Shown one piece after another: positions 51,462 to 59,219 of a DNA stretch of 64,000 bases (position 1 is its first letter; every line of letters begins with the position of its first letter). The position numbers and the translations under genes were made by a program. The notes under the pieces were generated by a model, which was given only the letters and a program-made list of their open reading frames with translations, was not told where the DNA came from and did not search any database. Source of the stretch: Torymus aiolomorphi (Eukaryota > Arthropoda > Insecta > Hymenoptera > Torymidae); assembly GCA_036365515.1 (NCBI GenBank), contig CM070873.1:68011529-68075528 (forward strand). The letters run 5' to 3'.

Positions 51462-51500
51462 TATAAATATAGGCCGCGCGCGAACGCGGAATTCATTCCG
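51462..51500 (+). promoter_or_regulatory. Core promoter of the hairpin-RNA unit: TATAAATA + TCATTC
   Basis: TATAAATA at 51462-51469 and TCATTC at 51493-51498. The start A is near 51495. Back to back with the promoter at 51371, ~90 bp between the two TATA boxes. Confidence 0.75.
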
Positions 51501-51973
51501 CGCGCGAGGCCCCTCTTGCGCGCATATACGTCAGCAGCAGCAGTAGCAGTCGGAAGCGCCCGCACACGGCAGTGATTCAACGCGGTGGCCCTCTCCCGCA
51601 CCCGTCAGCAGCAGCAGCAGCACCCAGCACCGCCGAGACACACCACGCAGCACTCATTCCACGCCCGAGCAGCAGCGACAGCCAGACGCGTGCACACGAG
51701 GCCTCTCTCGCCCGCAACAGCCAACCGTCAACGGGCGGGGGAAATCGCGATCAGCAGCCACCAGACCGTCATCCAGTCGCACCCGGGAAGCCGAGGCCAC
51801 ACGCTGGACCCTGCCACAACATGAAGCCGCTCGACAGCAGCTTTGATTGTGTTTATGTGTGTGTGTGTGTGTTTTCGTGTCTACGTTTTCTGTGTGCGCG
51901 CTTTATTTTTTACGTCGCGTTCTTTTCTCCGCGTGTGTTTCGTTCTGGCTCTCCCCTGCCTCGCAGCAGTACG

Positions 51974-52081
51974 CGCGAGAATTGTACTACTATTATTTTC
52001 TATCACTCGTATTCACCCAGCTGGCCCTGGGGCCGGAAGTGAATACGAGAGATAATGGATGATAGTAGTAAAATTCTCGCG
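51974..52081 (+). ncRNA. Hairpin 1 (108 nt: 43-position stem, 22-nt loop)
   Basis: 5' arm 51974-52016, loop 52017-52038, 3' arm 52039-52081. Of 43 positions, 36 are Watson-Crick pairs, 3 are G-U and 4 mismatch, with no bulge. The loop has its own GGCCC/GGGCC pairing. Size and shape resemble a microRNA primary stem. Confidence 0.75.
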
Positions 52082-52251
52082 GAGGAAAGTAAGTCGAGGG
52101 GGAGAGGTTAGGCGAACACGCGCGCCGTCGTGTGCCCGCGCCTCCACGTTTCGTCGTCACGTTCTCCATGTGTGCGCGCATTGTTTTTTACCTCGCGTTC
52201 CTTTCTCCACGTGTGTTTCGTTCTGGCTCTCCCCTGCCTCGCAGCAGTACG

Positions 52252-52359
52252 CGCGAGAATTGTACTACTATTATTTTCTATCACTCGTATTCACCCAGCT
52301 GGCCCTGGGGCCGGAAGTGAATACGAGAGATAATGGATGATAGTAGTAAAATTTTCGTG
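52252..52359 (+). ncRNA. Hairpin 2 (108 nt)
   Basis: Nearly identical to hairpin 1 (278 bp downstream). The differences at the base of the 3' arm (CTCGCG to TTCGTG) convert G-C pairs to G-U pairs, so the fold is kept in RNA of the + strand but not in the complementary strand. Confidence 0.75.
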
Positions 52360-52440
52360 GAGGAAAGTAAGTCGAGGGGGAGAGGTTAGGCGAACACGCG
52401 CACCGTCGTGTGCCCGCGCCTCCACTACAACTTAAATATA

Positions 52441-52560
52441 TTATATTATTATTATATAACATATTATTATATATATATAAAACATGAATATTATAATTAT
52501 TATTATTTAATATCAATATTATTATTATTATTATTTTATGATTATTTTTGTATTCCTTCC
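52441..52560. repeat. AT-rich low-complexity tract (TAT/ATT repeats)
   Basis: TATTATTATA-type sequence between hairpins 2 and 3; no gene seen. Confidence 0.85.
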
Positions 52561-52691
52561 ACCTATATTCCTGTCCAATAAATACTTAATTATTTCAACC
52601 TCCCTACAGAATGAAGAAAATTATGTAACGAGCTTCTAAGGTAAGGTACCGGTTATCGAGTATTTTTTTTTTATTTTTTTTAGATTGCGTT

Positions 52692-52693
<2 letters not shown>

Positions 52694-52745
<52 letters not shown>

Positions 52746-52777
52746 GCACGCACGCACGCACACGCACACGCACACAA
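52694..52777. repeat. (CA)n followed by (CACG)n microsatellite
   Basis: About 24 CA units then CGCA/CACG units. A second (CA)16 tract is at 53072-53104. Confidence 0.95.
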
Positions 52778-53069
52778 ATGGCTAGGTACAGAGAACTCCA
52801 TCATTTTGTTCATATACCTACCTATACCTCGACCTAAAAAAAAGAAAAGCGAGAGGTGACAGAGAGAAAGACGGAAAAAAAGATTCGAGTCGCTCTTGTC
52901 AACGTAACAATGCACGACGGCGATGCCTCGAGGTCATCCTCCGCTATCAGAAATCACTGGGCTCGGGAATAAAGCGCCTGCCTGCTGCCGTTGCCGAAGT
53001 GAAATATCGGGCCCGGGATCGTCCGGGAGAGAGGAAGAGAGAGAGCGCAGAGATGCCAAGAATTCGAGG

Positions 53070-53106
<37 letters not shown>

Positions 53107-53227
53107 TTTTAAATGACCGCACGTCGGTCTTTCTTTACGTCGCGTTCTCCGTGTGTGCGCGCTTCAATCTTTCTTTACGTCGCGTTCTGTGTACTTCATT
53201 TTTCTCTTCCCTGTACGCTGCAGTACG

Positions 53228-53335
53228 CGCGAGCATTTTGACAGTGATTGCAACTATCACTCGTATGCAACCAGCTGGCCCTGAGGCCGGAATTGCATAC
53301 GAACGATAATGCATGACTATGACAAAATGCTTGCG
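53228..53335 (+). ncRNA. Hairpin 3 (108 nt, diverged copy with compensatory changes)
   Basis: Same length, loop sequence (CCAGCTGGCCCTGxGGCCGG) and fold as hairpins 1 and 2, but with clear sequence divergence. At stem positions 7, 40 and 43 both partners changed together (A-T to C-G, T-A to G-C, C-G to A-T). The middle of the stem (positions 14-27) is less well paired. It is preceded by CTGCAG and followed by AGAAAGTTAGTCG. Confidence 0.72.
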
Positions 53336-53624
53336 GTAGAAAGTTAGTCGAGGGGAAGAGGTTAGGTTAACACATATGTAACGTGATCTTTTCGTAATTC
53401 GCGAGAGTTAATAAGCGTGTACCCTTTTCCTTTGTTGCGATATTTCAACGTGGAAATTGTTATATAAACAAAGGAACAAATTAATGATTATCCTCTAATA
53501 TTTTATTTGATTTCCACCAATATAACCTGCCATCGAAAATGTTATGTTTTTCAGCATTGAGCAACTTTTTTTTTTAATGAGCTCCCTATGGGAAAAACAT
53601 TGGGGCAACCTGCCAAAGAAAATT

Positions 53625-54296
53625 TTATGTTTTTTTCAGGTGGGGGTTTCTTTTCAAAACGTTATAAGGAAAGAGAAAAATATTTATGTTTTGCTCTACG
53701 TATAAAAATTTGTAGCCCTGAAAAGGGCTGATTGTTTCTCTCTGTCTACGATTTTTTTTCTTTTTCTTCTTCTCTTTCTTCTCTTTCTTCTCCTTCTTCT
53801 CTTTTTTCTTTTTCTTCTCTTTCTTCTCTTTTTTCTTTTTCCTCTCAAAACAAAGACGACGTCGCATCATGTCGCGTTTTTCTCGTGAGAAGCGATGATT
53901 AGCAGGGCGCTCGCGTATCGTCTCTGTTATGCGTGACTCGTCAAGAACGTAAGCCAAAGATCCTTGAAGAGAGGCCTCATGTCGTTCCTCAGCTGCACGA
54001 GGCTCCTGCTGGAGTGTCATCGCTTCCTGAGGCTGCTCGGTAGTAGGGCTAACCTGTTGCTCCTCAGATGCGTGAAGCTCCTGTCTCTCTTCGTTGATCA
54101 TTGGCTCGTGTTGTACCTTGACGAGCTCGCCGAGGGCGTGTGCCTCCAGACCCGCTCGACAATATTTTGCACTAAAATGCATTGCAGCTGCCAATGCTGG
54201 TGGCAGTACTGGATGGAGAGGCTTGTCTGGTGGACGTTTGTGCCGTCGACGATTTCGCTTTAAGCGCTGGGCTTCGCTACGCACCTTCTTCCCCAT
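53625..54296 (-). CDS. Unrecognised basic protein with a histone-type stem-loop 3' end
   Basis: ATG at 54296 lies 17 nt after the predicted transcription start; 223 codons to a stop at 53625. I know no family. Residues 1-23 are Lys/Arg-rich (nuclear or nucleic-acid binding likely), ~30-55 could form a helix (LPPALAAAMHFSAKYCRAGL), ~60-110 are Glu/Gln-rich, RRRL follows at ~145, then a Lys/Glu run encoded by an AAG/GAA microsatellite (53755-53850). The frame runs through the stem-loop at 53714-53729, which is unusual: an mRNA ending there would lack a stop in this frame. Another frame has TAG ~17 nt before the stem-loop, so a slip in the microsatellite is likely. The RRRL end resembles that of the 50648 protein. 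Confidence 0.6.
   Translation of the reverse strand: MGKKVRSEAQRLKRNRRRHKRPPDKPLHPVLPPALAAAMHFSAKYCRAGLEAHALGELVKVQHEPMINEERQELHASEEQQVSPTTEQPQEAMTLQQEPRAAEERHEASLQGSLAYVLDESRITETIRERPANHRFSREKRDMMRRRLCFERKKKKEKKEKKKKKEKKEKKEKKEKKKKKKNRRQRETISPFQGYKFLYVEQNINIFLFPYNVLKRNPHLKKT
53714..53729 (-). terminator. Histone-type 3' stem-loop of the basic-protein gene
   Basis: The minus strand reads AGCCCTTTTCAGGGCT: perfect 6-bp stem, TTTC loop. The flanks (ACAATC before, ACAAA after) are identical to those at 50602; only the basal pair differs, and it does so on both sides (G-C there, A-T here). Confidence 0.85.
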
Positions 54297-54307
54297 CTCG
54301 CAGAGAA

Positions 54308-54345
54308 ACGAATGATGTAAAGTGATGCTTGCGCACAGGTTTATA
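54308..54345 (-). promoter_or_regulatory. Core promoter of the basic-protein gene: TATAAACC + TCATTC
   Basis: TATAAACC (54345-54338) with TCATTC starting 30 bp from its first T (54315-54310). Short 5' leader before the ATG at 54296. Confidence 0.75.
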
Positions 54346-54664
54346 GGCAATAGGGAAGTGGCAGATGGCGTGGTAGTAGTAGTCTTCTGCAATTAGCTCG
54401 TAACTTTTATTTACTAGCTGTTTTTAGAGCGTTTTCCTAATTAGTAGGAACATGATTACAATGTTTTATAATATAATTTTTTTAATATAGAATATAATTA
54501 AAACATTTATATTCATTTTACATACTCTTTTAACTATCCTTGTTCGGGATTGAAGTACCCGAAGTGTCCGCCAGATGGCAAGCACCGACGAGCAACCTTC
54601 AATGAAAAATACTTCAATGAGTATACATATAGAGGTCTGCGGCAGCCACTATTCAGGTGCTTTA

Positions 54665-54910
54665 TGCACATGCCTTGTTACTTTTCCCCTATACTTTTGC
54701 CTATACTTGTTGCGTACATTTGCCTACACTTGTCTTAGTTGCGACTAAGACATATTATTGCCTTTACTTTATTTATTACTTTGCCCTTATCGATTTTACC
54801 TATACTTTGCCTTATTGCCGATACTTTGCCTACATTTATTGCCTACAGTTACATTGCCTATACTTTGTTGTCTTATTTGCGAATAAGACACTTTATACTT
54901 TGCCTATTTT
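54665..54910. repeat. Degenerate TTGCCTATACTTT repeats with two tetraloop hairpins
   Basis: The sequence TGCCTATACTT recurs irregularly about ten times. Interspersed are TGTCTTAGT-TGCG-ACTAAGACA (54731-54752) and TGTCTTATT-TGCG-AATAAGACA (54869-54890), each a perfect 9-bp stem with a TGCG loop. The 54397-55320 stretch between the two genes otherwise holds only short frames. Confidence 0.75.
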
Positions 54911-54947
54911 ATTTGAACGCATTTTACGTTCACACCTTTTTCGGTAA

Positions 54948-54973
54948 TCAACTTTTACTTGCGAGTAGAGTTG
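54948..54973. repeat. Third TGCG-loop hairpin
   Basis: ATCAACTTTTACT-TGCG-AGTAGAGTTGAT: 11-12 bp stem with one bulged T and one G-U pair, same loop as the two hairpins upstream. Confidence 0.65.
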
Positions 54974-55322
54974 ATTGCATAGACTCTCGAAGTCTTAATT
55001 TTCCCTTTTATTTCTTCTCGTTGACAAACTCTAACAATATAAATATCTCGTACACGTTCATTCGTGCACAATCCTAAAGAGAAAAAAATTTATTTTGTTT
55101 ACTTTTACATTTTTGTTTTATCACAAATGACTTATTATTACTAGATTTTATTAGTAAATTCAAACTGAATAGTCAATTTTCTTTTTTTCATTATTTTTTT
55201 AAGTTTTAGAATAATAGTGTATATTTTTACAAGTTTAAAGAAGTTTGCGTGTAGTAAATTCAGAACAAATAAAGTATACATTAAAAATAAATTTATTCAC
55301 TAGACTAATACATTAATAAATA

Positions 55323-55931
55323 TTAATTATACATCGAATAAAACGATTCTGTTAATTCATTTATTCTTTGATCGCGTTGCTCAAGCATCCACTTCTTCAT
55401 AGCCATTGCGTTTCGAAGCGCGCATACTGGAAAATCACAAGCAGTGTGATTTGTACACGAAAGTGGTTCCATCGGCAGCTTTTTTAGAGAAGGGCACCCC
55501 ATATCCTCGATGTTAAAAACTGATCTGAAAAATTAGTAAGCTTGTGAGCAAATTTTGCACGAAAATAACCGTGATATTTTTAAAGCCATTATTTATAAAA
55601 TAACTTACCGATCAGGGAAAAATCTCCTCAACCATTTACTCTTTTCCAATTCCTTCACGTATATCTCTGCTCCGTAGAGTATACCACTCAGTGTGTTACT
55701 AAGTTCTTCGTACGGGATGCTGCCTGCTCTCCACATAATTCCATGGAAATTCTCCTCGAGCCAACGATTTTCGGACTTATTTTTGTCCAACAACTTGTCC
55801 CATGCATGCGGTGGCTTAAACAAAAGTACTGTCGGTGTGGAATCTTCTTCAAGAGGAACAATGGCTACTTCTTTAAAGACAAATTCGTTCACGGTAACCT
55901 TAAAACCTTGCACGTCGACGATGTACTTCAT
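55323..55931 (-). CDS. Intact two-exon gene for a 174-residue protein of a multi-copy arthropod family (unknown function)
   Basis: Exon 1 is 55931-55609 and exon 2 is 55524-55323 (join, minus strand); donor CG|GTAAGT, acceptor TTTTTCAG, the split codon is Arg, stop TAA. It begins YIVDVQGFKV...FVFKEVAIVP, followed by WLEENFHGIMW, YVKELEKSKWLRRFF, and in exon 2 DMGCPSLKKL, CTNHTACDFPVCALRNA and MKKWM. From memory, proteins with this order (DxQGF, KGxEK, GCP, C-H-C-ALRN) are common, uncharacterised and often repeated in arthropod genomes. The D..E...D/H spacing vaguely recalls DEDD 3'-5' exonucleases; this is inference. It has its own TATA/initiator, is divergent from the 56184 gene, and has AATAAA near 55284-55289. 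No damage seen. Confidence 0.75.
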
Positions 55932-55967
55932 CTTGCTGCTGCGACTATTCTCGACGAGAGCAAAGAA

Positions 55968-56005
55968 TGGAATGAGATTTTCAGCTTTCCGCGTCTTCTT
56001 TTATA
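55968..56005 (-). promoter_or_regulatory. Core promoter of the 174-residue protein gene: TATAAAAG + TCATTC
   Basis: TATAAAAG (56005-55998) with TCATTC starting 30 bp from its first T (55975-55970); ATG at 55931. Confidence 0.78.
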
Positions 56006-56113
56006 ATCAGATGATGGCGCACTCATACTACTTATTTTTTAAACCAATCATATTCTTTTCCCCTTCTACGCTACTACCGACCAATCACAATCGATCTGGT
56101 TTTGCAATTTTAG

Positions 56114-56150
56114 AATAAAAGGAAGGCTCCCATGCGATAAAAAATCATTC
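56114..56150 (+). promoter_or_regulatory. Core promoter of the polymerase-associated ORF: AATAAAAG + TCATTC
   Basis: TATA-like AATAAAAG at 56114-56121 and TCATTC at 56145-56150, start A near 56147. Divergent from the promoter at 56005. Confidence 0.7.
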
Positions 56151-56183
56151 TACTGTTGCGAGCCGTTCAAAACAGTTGTCGAG

Positions 56184-57242
56184 ATGGTTCAGTATTTCAA
56201 AGATACAGCTTTACTGCTGTGGAAATCGTATCAGCAAACTTTGAATGGTATTGCTGATGAAAGTGACATCAACCGATGGCTAGCTCTCGGTCGCGCGTCT
56301 CTAGCTGCAGCTCAACGTTTATCTCAGTCTCCTAACAATTTAACAGTATCCAAAAAACAAAAATTACAAGCCAGTATCATGCTTGTAAACAGTGTTATAC
56401 GCTTGTTGAGCGAACGTCGAGTAGGCGCTGGTCTACAAACAGCTGAAAATATTTCACCGGTAAGCTGGGACGATGTGCAGTCTGCTTTCGAAAATAGAAT
56501 AAGGACAGGTGTCATCACAAACCTAAGGCATCTTGACTTATCAACTTTTATGAACGATGCTAAAAAACAGTTTATGGCTAAAGTGAATGAAGCTCTTGAA
56601 GAACATCCGGCCCTAAAAGTTAATACAGTTTTAGCGGGTGAGTATATTTTAGTGAAAAATGATGAAGAAACTGCCGACATCAAATATTTTAATACAAAGA
56701 CAATTCCCATTTATTCAACGACTGATTTGAATGAGTGGTTTGTGATGAATGTGCTGCATCCCATCGACACGGAGATGGAAGAATTTCAAGAGCGAGAGGC
56801 TGGATGGACACTTAAGTCCATTCTAAATTTGGTTATTAATATTTACAAATTTAATCCTATGAGGGGTAGCTCATATGTGGATCTGCCCGAGTACATCAAG
56901 AATAAGAAAGCGTATATCAATGTCATGAACGAAGATGATGAATGTTTTAAATGGGCGATTTTATCAGCGCTGCATCCTACTAATTCCAATACAAATAGAG
57001 TGTCATCGTATGTTTTGTATAAAAACGAACTCAATTTTGAGGGTATTAATTTTCCAGTAGAACCAAAACAAATAAGCAAATTTGAAAAACAAAATGAGGT
57101 ATCGATTAATGTTTATTATTTGAAGAAAAAAGGGGAAATTTTTGATGTTTTGCCTCGTCATTTGTCAGCTAATAAAAATGAAAAATATGTTAAGGGGGTG
57201 TCAAACTCAATTCTGCGATTTGACCGACCCATAGGTCGGTAA
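56184..57242 (+). CDS. N-terminal part of a protein associated with type-B DNA polymerase of Polinton/virus-like elements (3' truncated)
   Basis: ATG at 56184, 37 nt after the predicted start site; 352 codons. Residues 100-340 contain a series I remember from a large arthropod/cnidarian repeat family: FQEREAGW (201-208), NPMRGSSY (224-231), INVMNEDDECFKWAILSALHP (from 245), RVSSY, FPVEPKQISKFEKQN and SINVYYL. In full members a C2H2-like region and a DNA_pol_B_2 domain follow. Here similarity stops at KYV (~57195), where GGGGGTGTC begins, and 16 unrelated residues lead to TAA. So the polymerase catalytic part is missing in the window. The remaining frame is uninterrupted. The N-terminal 100 residues (helical, Ala/Leu-rich) I do not recognise. 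Confidence 0.65.
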   Translation: MVQYFKDTALLLWKSYQQTLNGIADESDINRWLALGRASLAAAQRLSQSPNNLTVSKKQKLQASIMLVNSVIRLLSERRVGAGLQTAENISPVSWDDVQSAFENRIRTGVITNLRHLDLSTFMNDAKKQFMAKVNEALEEHPALKVNTVLAGEYILVKNDEETADIKYFNTKTIPIYSTTDLNEWFVMNVLHPIDTEMEEFQEREAGWTLKSILNLVINIYKFNPMRGSSYVDLPEYIKNKKAYINVMNEDDECFKWAILSALHPTNSNTNRVSSYVLYKNELNFEGINFPVEPKQISKFEKQNEVSINVYYLKKKGEIFDVLPRHLSANKNEKYVKGVSNSILRFDRPIGR

Positions 57243-57364
57243 GGTAGGAAGTACATACTATTGATGAAATATGACACAAGCGCCATCTCTGGAAAATCGT
57301 AATAGATTTTAACATAGATGGCGCTACATATTTCAAAAATATTAAAGATACGCGTTTTTTTATT

Positions 57365-57965
57365 ACAAACAATTGTACATATTTCGCGTATACGTATTTC
57401 TTTTTATAATTAATTATGCGTATTTTGCGTATACGCATTTTTATTGTTAATAATAGTGCGTATTTCACATATATACGCATATTTATTACAAATAATTCTG
57501 CGCATTTCGCTTATACGCATTTTATAATAAATAATTTGGTGTATTTCGCCTATACACATATTTTATTCTAAATAATTATGCGTATTTCGCTTATACGCAC
57601 TTTTCAGTGTTATCAATTGTGAGCATTTCGCCTATACGCATTTTATAATAAATAATTTGGTGTATTTCGCCTATACACATGTTTTATTATAAATAATTAT
57701 GCGTATTTCGCTTATACGCACTTTTCAGTGTTATTAATTGTGCGCATTTTGCCTATACGCATTTTATAATAAATAATTTTGTGTATTTCGCCTATACACA
57801 TGTTTTATTATAAATAATTATGCGTATTTCGCTTATACGCACTTCTCAGTGTTATTAATCGTGTGCATTTTGCCTACACGCATTTTATAATAAATAATTT
57901 TGTGTATTTCGACTATACACATGTTCTATATAAATAAATGTGCGCATTTCGCCTATACAAATTTC
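57365..57965. repeat. 40-bp minisatellite with an internal palindrome, ~14 units
   Basis: Units of ~40 bp built on TGCGTATTTCGCCTATACGCA followed by TTTTATTATAAATAAT. In alternate units the stem TGCGTA/TACGCA becomes TGTGTA/TACACA, that is both sides change together. A second block lies at 60990-61270. Confidence 0.9.
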
Positions 57966-58079
57966 TTATAATAATGAGATGCAGATTCGTCACTTTATTA
58001 TATAGTCTCAGTTATTATTGACGTTTCAAAATTCAGGACGTCGCCTCGCATGATTGCAACTGTTTTCTTAAAAATGGTA

Positions 58080-58960
58080 GTGCGTTTCGTAGGTTTTTGT
58101 GTCCCGGTGAAGGGACAGATCGGATGCGAGGTCTAGGTGTTTAGATGGCCGATGATGGAGTCCGGGTTATGCGCTCCATAGGTTTTTGTACTCAGGTGTC
58201 GAGACAGCTCGATTACGAGGTCTAGCTGTTCCAGGTGGCCGGTGATAGAGTGTAAGTGATGCGCTCCGAAGATTTTTGTGTCCAGATGTCGGGACAGATC
58301 GTATGCGAGGTCTGAGCGTTCCAGGTGGACGATGATGGAGTTTACGTGATACGCTCCGTAGGTTTTTGTGTCCAGAGACCAAGACAAATCGAATGCGAGG
58401 TCTAGGTGTTACAGATGGCCGATGATGGAGTCCGGGTAGTGCGCTTCGTAGGTTTTTGAGTCTTGGTGTCGGGACAGCTCGAATACGAGGTCTAGCTGTT
58501 CCAGGCGGCTGATGATACGCTTCGTAGACTTCGGTGTCCAGGTGTTTTGACAGATCGGATGCGAGGTCTAGGTGTTCCAGGCGGCCGATGATGGAGTTCG
58601 GGTAGTACGCTCCGTAGGTTTTTGTGTCCAGGTGAAGGGACAGGTCGGATGCGAGGTCTAGGTGTTGCAGATGGCCGATGATGTAATCCGGGTGATGCGC
58701 TCTGAAGATTTTTGTGTCCAGGTGTCGGGACAGATCGGATGCGAGGTTTAGGCGTTCCAGGTAGCCGATGATGGAGTTTACGTGACGCGCTCCGTAGGTT
58801 TTTGTGTCCAGAGGCCAGGACAAATCGAATGCGAGGTCTAGGTGTTCCAGATGGTCGATGAGTCCGGGTAGTGCGCTCCGTAGGTTTTTGTGTCCAGGTG
58901 AAGGGACAGGTCGGATGCGAGGTCTAGGTGTTTAGATGGCCGATGATGGAGTCCAATTTA
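58080..58960. repeat. 90-bp tandem repeat, ~10 units, open in 30-residue periods on the minus strand
   Basis: Unit with GTAGGTTTTTGTGTCCAGGT, GGACAGATCGGATGCGAGGT, CTAGGTGTTCCAGGTGGCCG, ATGATGGAGT. On the minus strand each unit reads approximately HLDTKTYGAHHPDSIIGHLE plus HLDLASDLSR. The frame stays open for four or more units (58520-58823 and 58133-58387) but shifts where one unit is short (58500-58530). There is no ATG-promoter context, so probably a satellite rather than a gene. Confidence 0.85.
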
Positions 58961-59219
58961 ATATTATGATTTTCAAAATATTACCTGTATCTGAAATTTT
59001 GTGGCACTGTACTGCACTTTTTGTACATATTCTGGATGTAGTTTACAAAATTTCTACCAAGAGATAGTTTAGATTTGGTTTTTATTTTTTTGGTTGAGGG
59101 TTTAATTGTTCATTGAAATTTAAACAAATTTCAATGTTTTTATTTTTTATTCAATCTAACCATAAAAAAAATGTCAATATGAAATCAAGTTATCTTTTGG
59201 TAGATTTTAAGTATTTGCT

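Larger units (their letters stand above)
51495..53400 (+). ncRNA. Predicted transcript carrying three homologous 108-nt hairpins
   Basis: From the predicted start, ~325 nt of GC- and CAG-rich sequence has no ATG; the first ATG (51821) opens only a 73-codon frame running into GT-repeat and Cys/Val/Phe-rich sequence. I therefore see no convincing protein. The unit contains three hairpins (51974, 52252, 53228), each preceded by a pyrimidine-rich tract ending in CAG and followed by AAAGTAAGT or AAAGTTAGT, which resemble splice acceptor and donor. The first two hairpins sit in a 278-bp direct duplication with ~95% identity. The 3' end is not defined. It could be a pri-miRNA-like host transcript, or exons of an unrecognised gene. 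Confidence 0.55.

Noticed and set aside
55038..55063. TATAAATA followed by TCATTC on the + strand
   Set aside because: Spacing is only 20 bp, too short for a TATA-initiator pair, and no ORF follows.
57365..57965. CRISPR-like array of palindromic units
   Set aside because: Repeats are contiguous AT-rich minisatellite units of ~40 bp with similar spacers, in a eukaryotic genome without cas genes.
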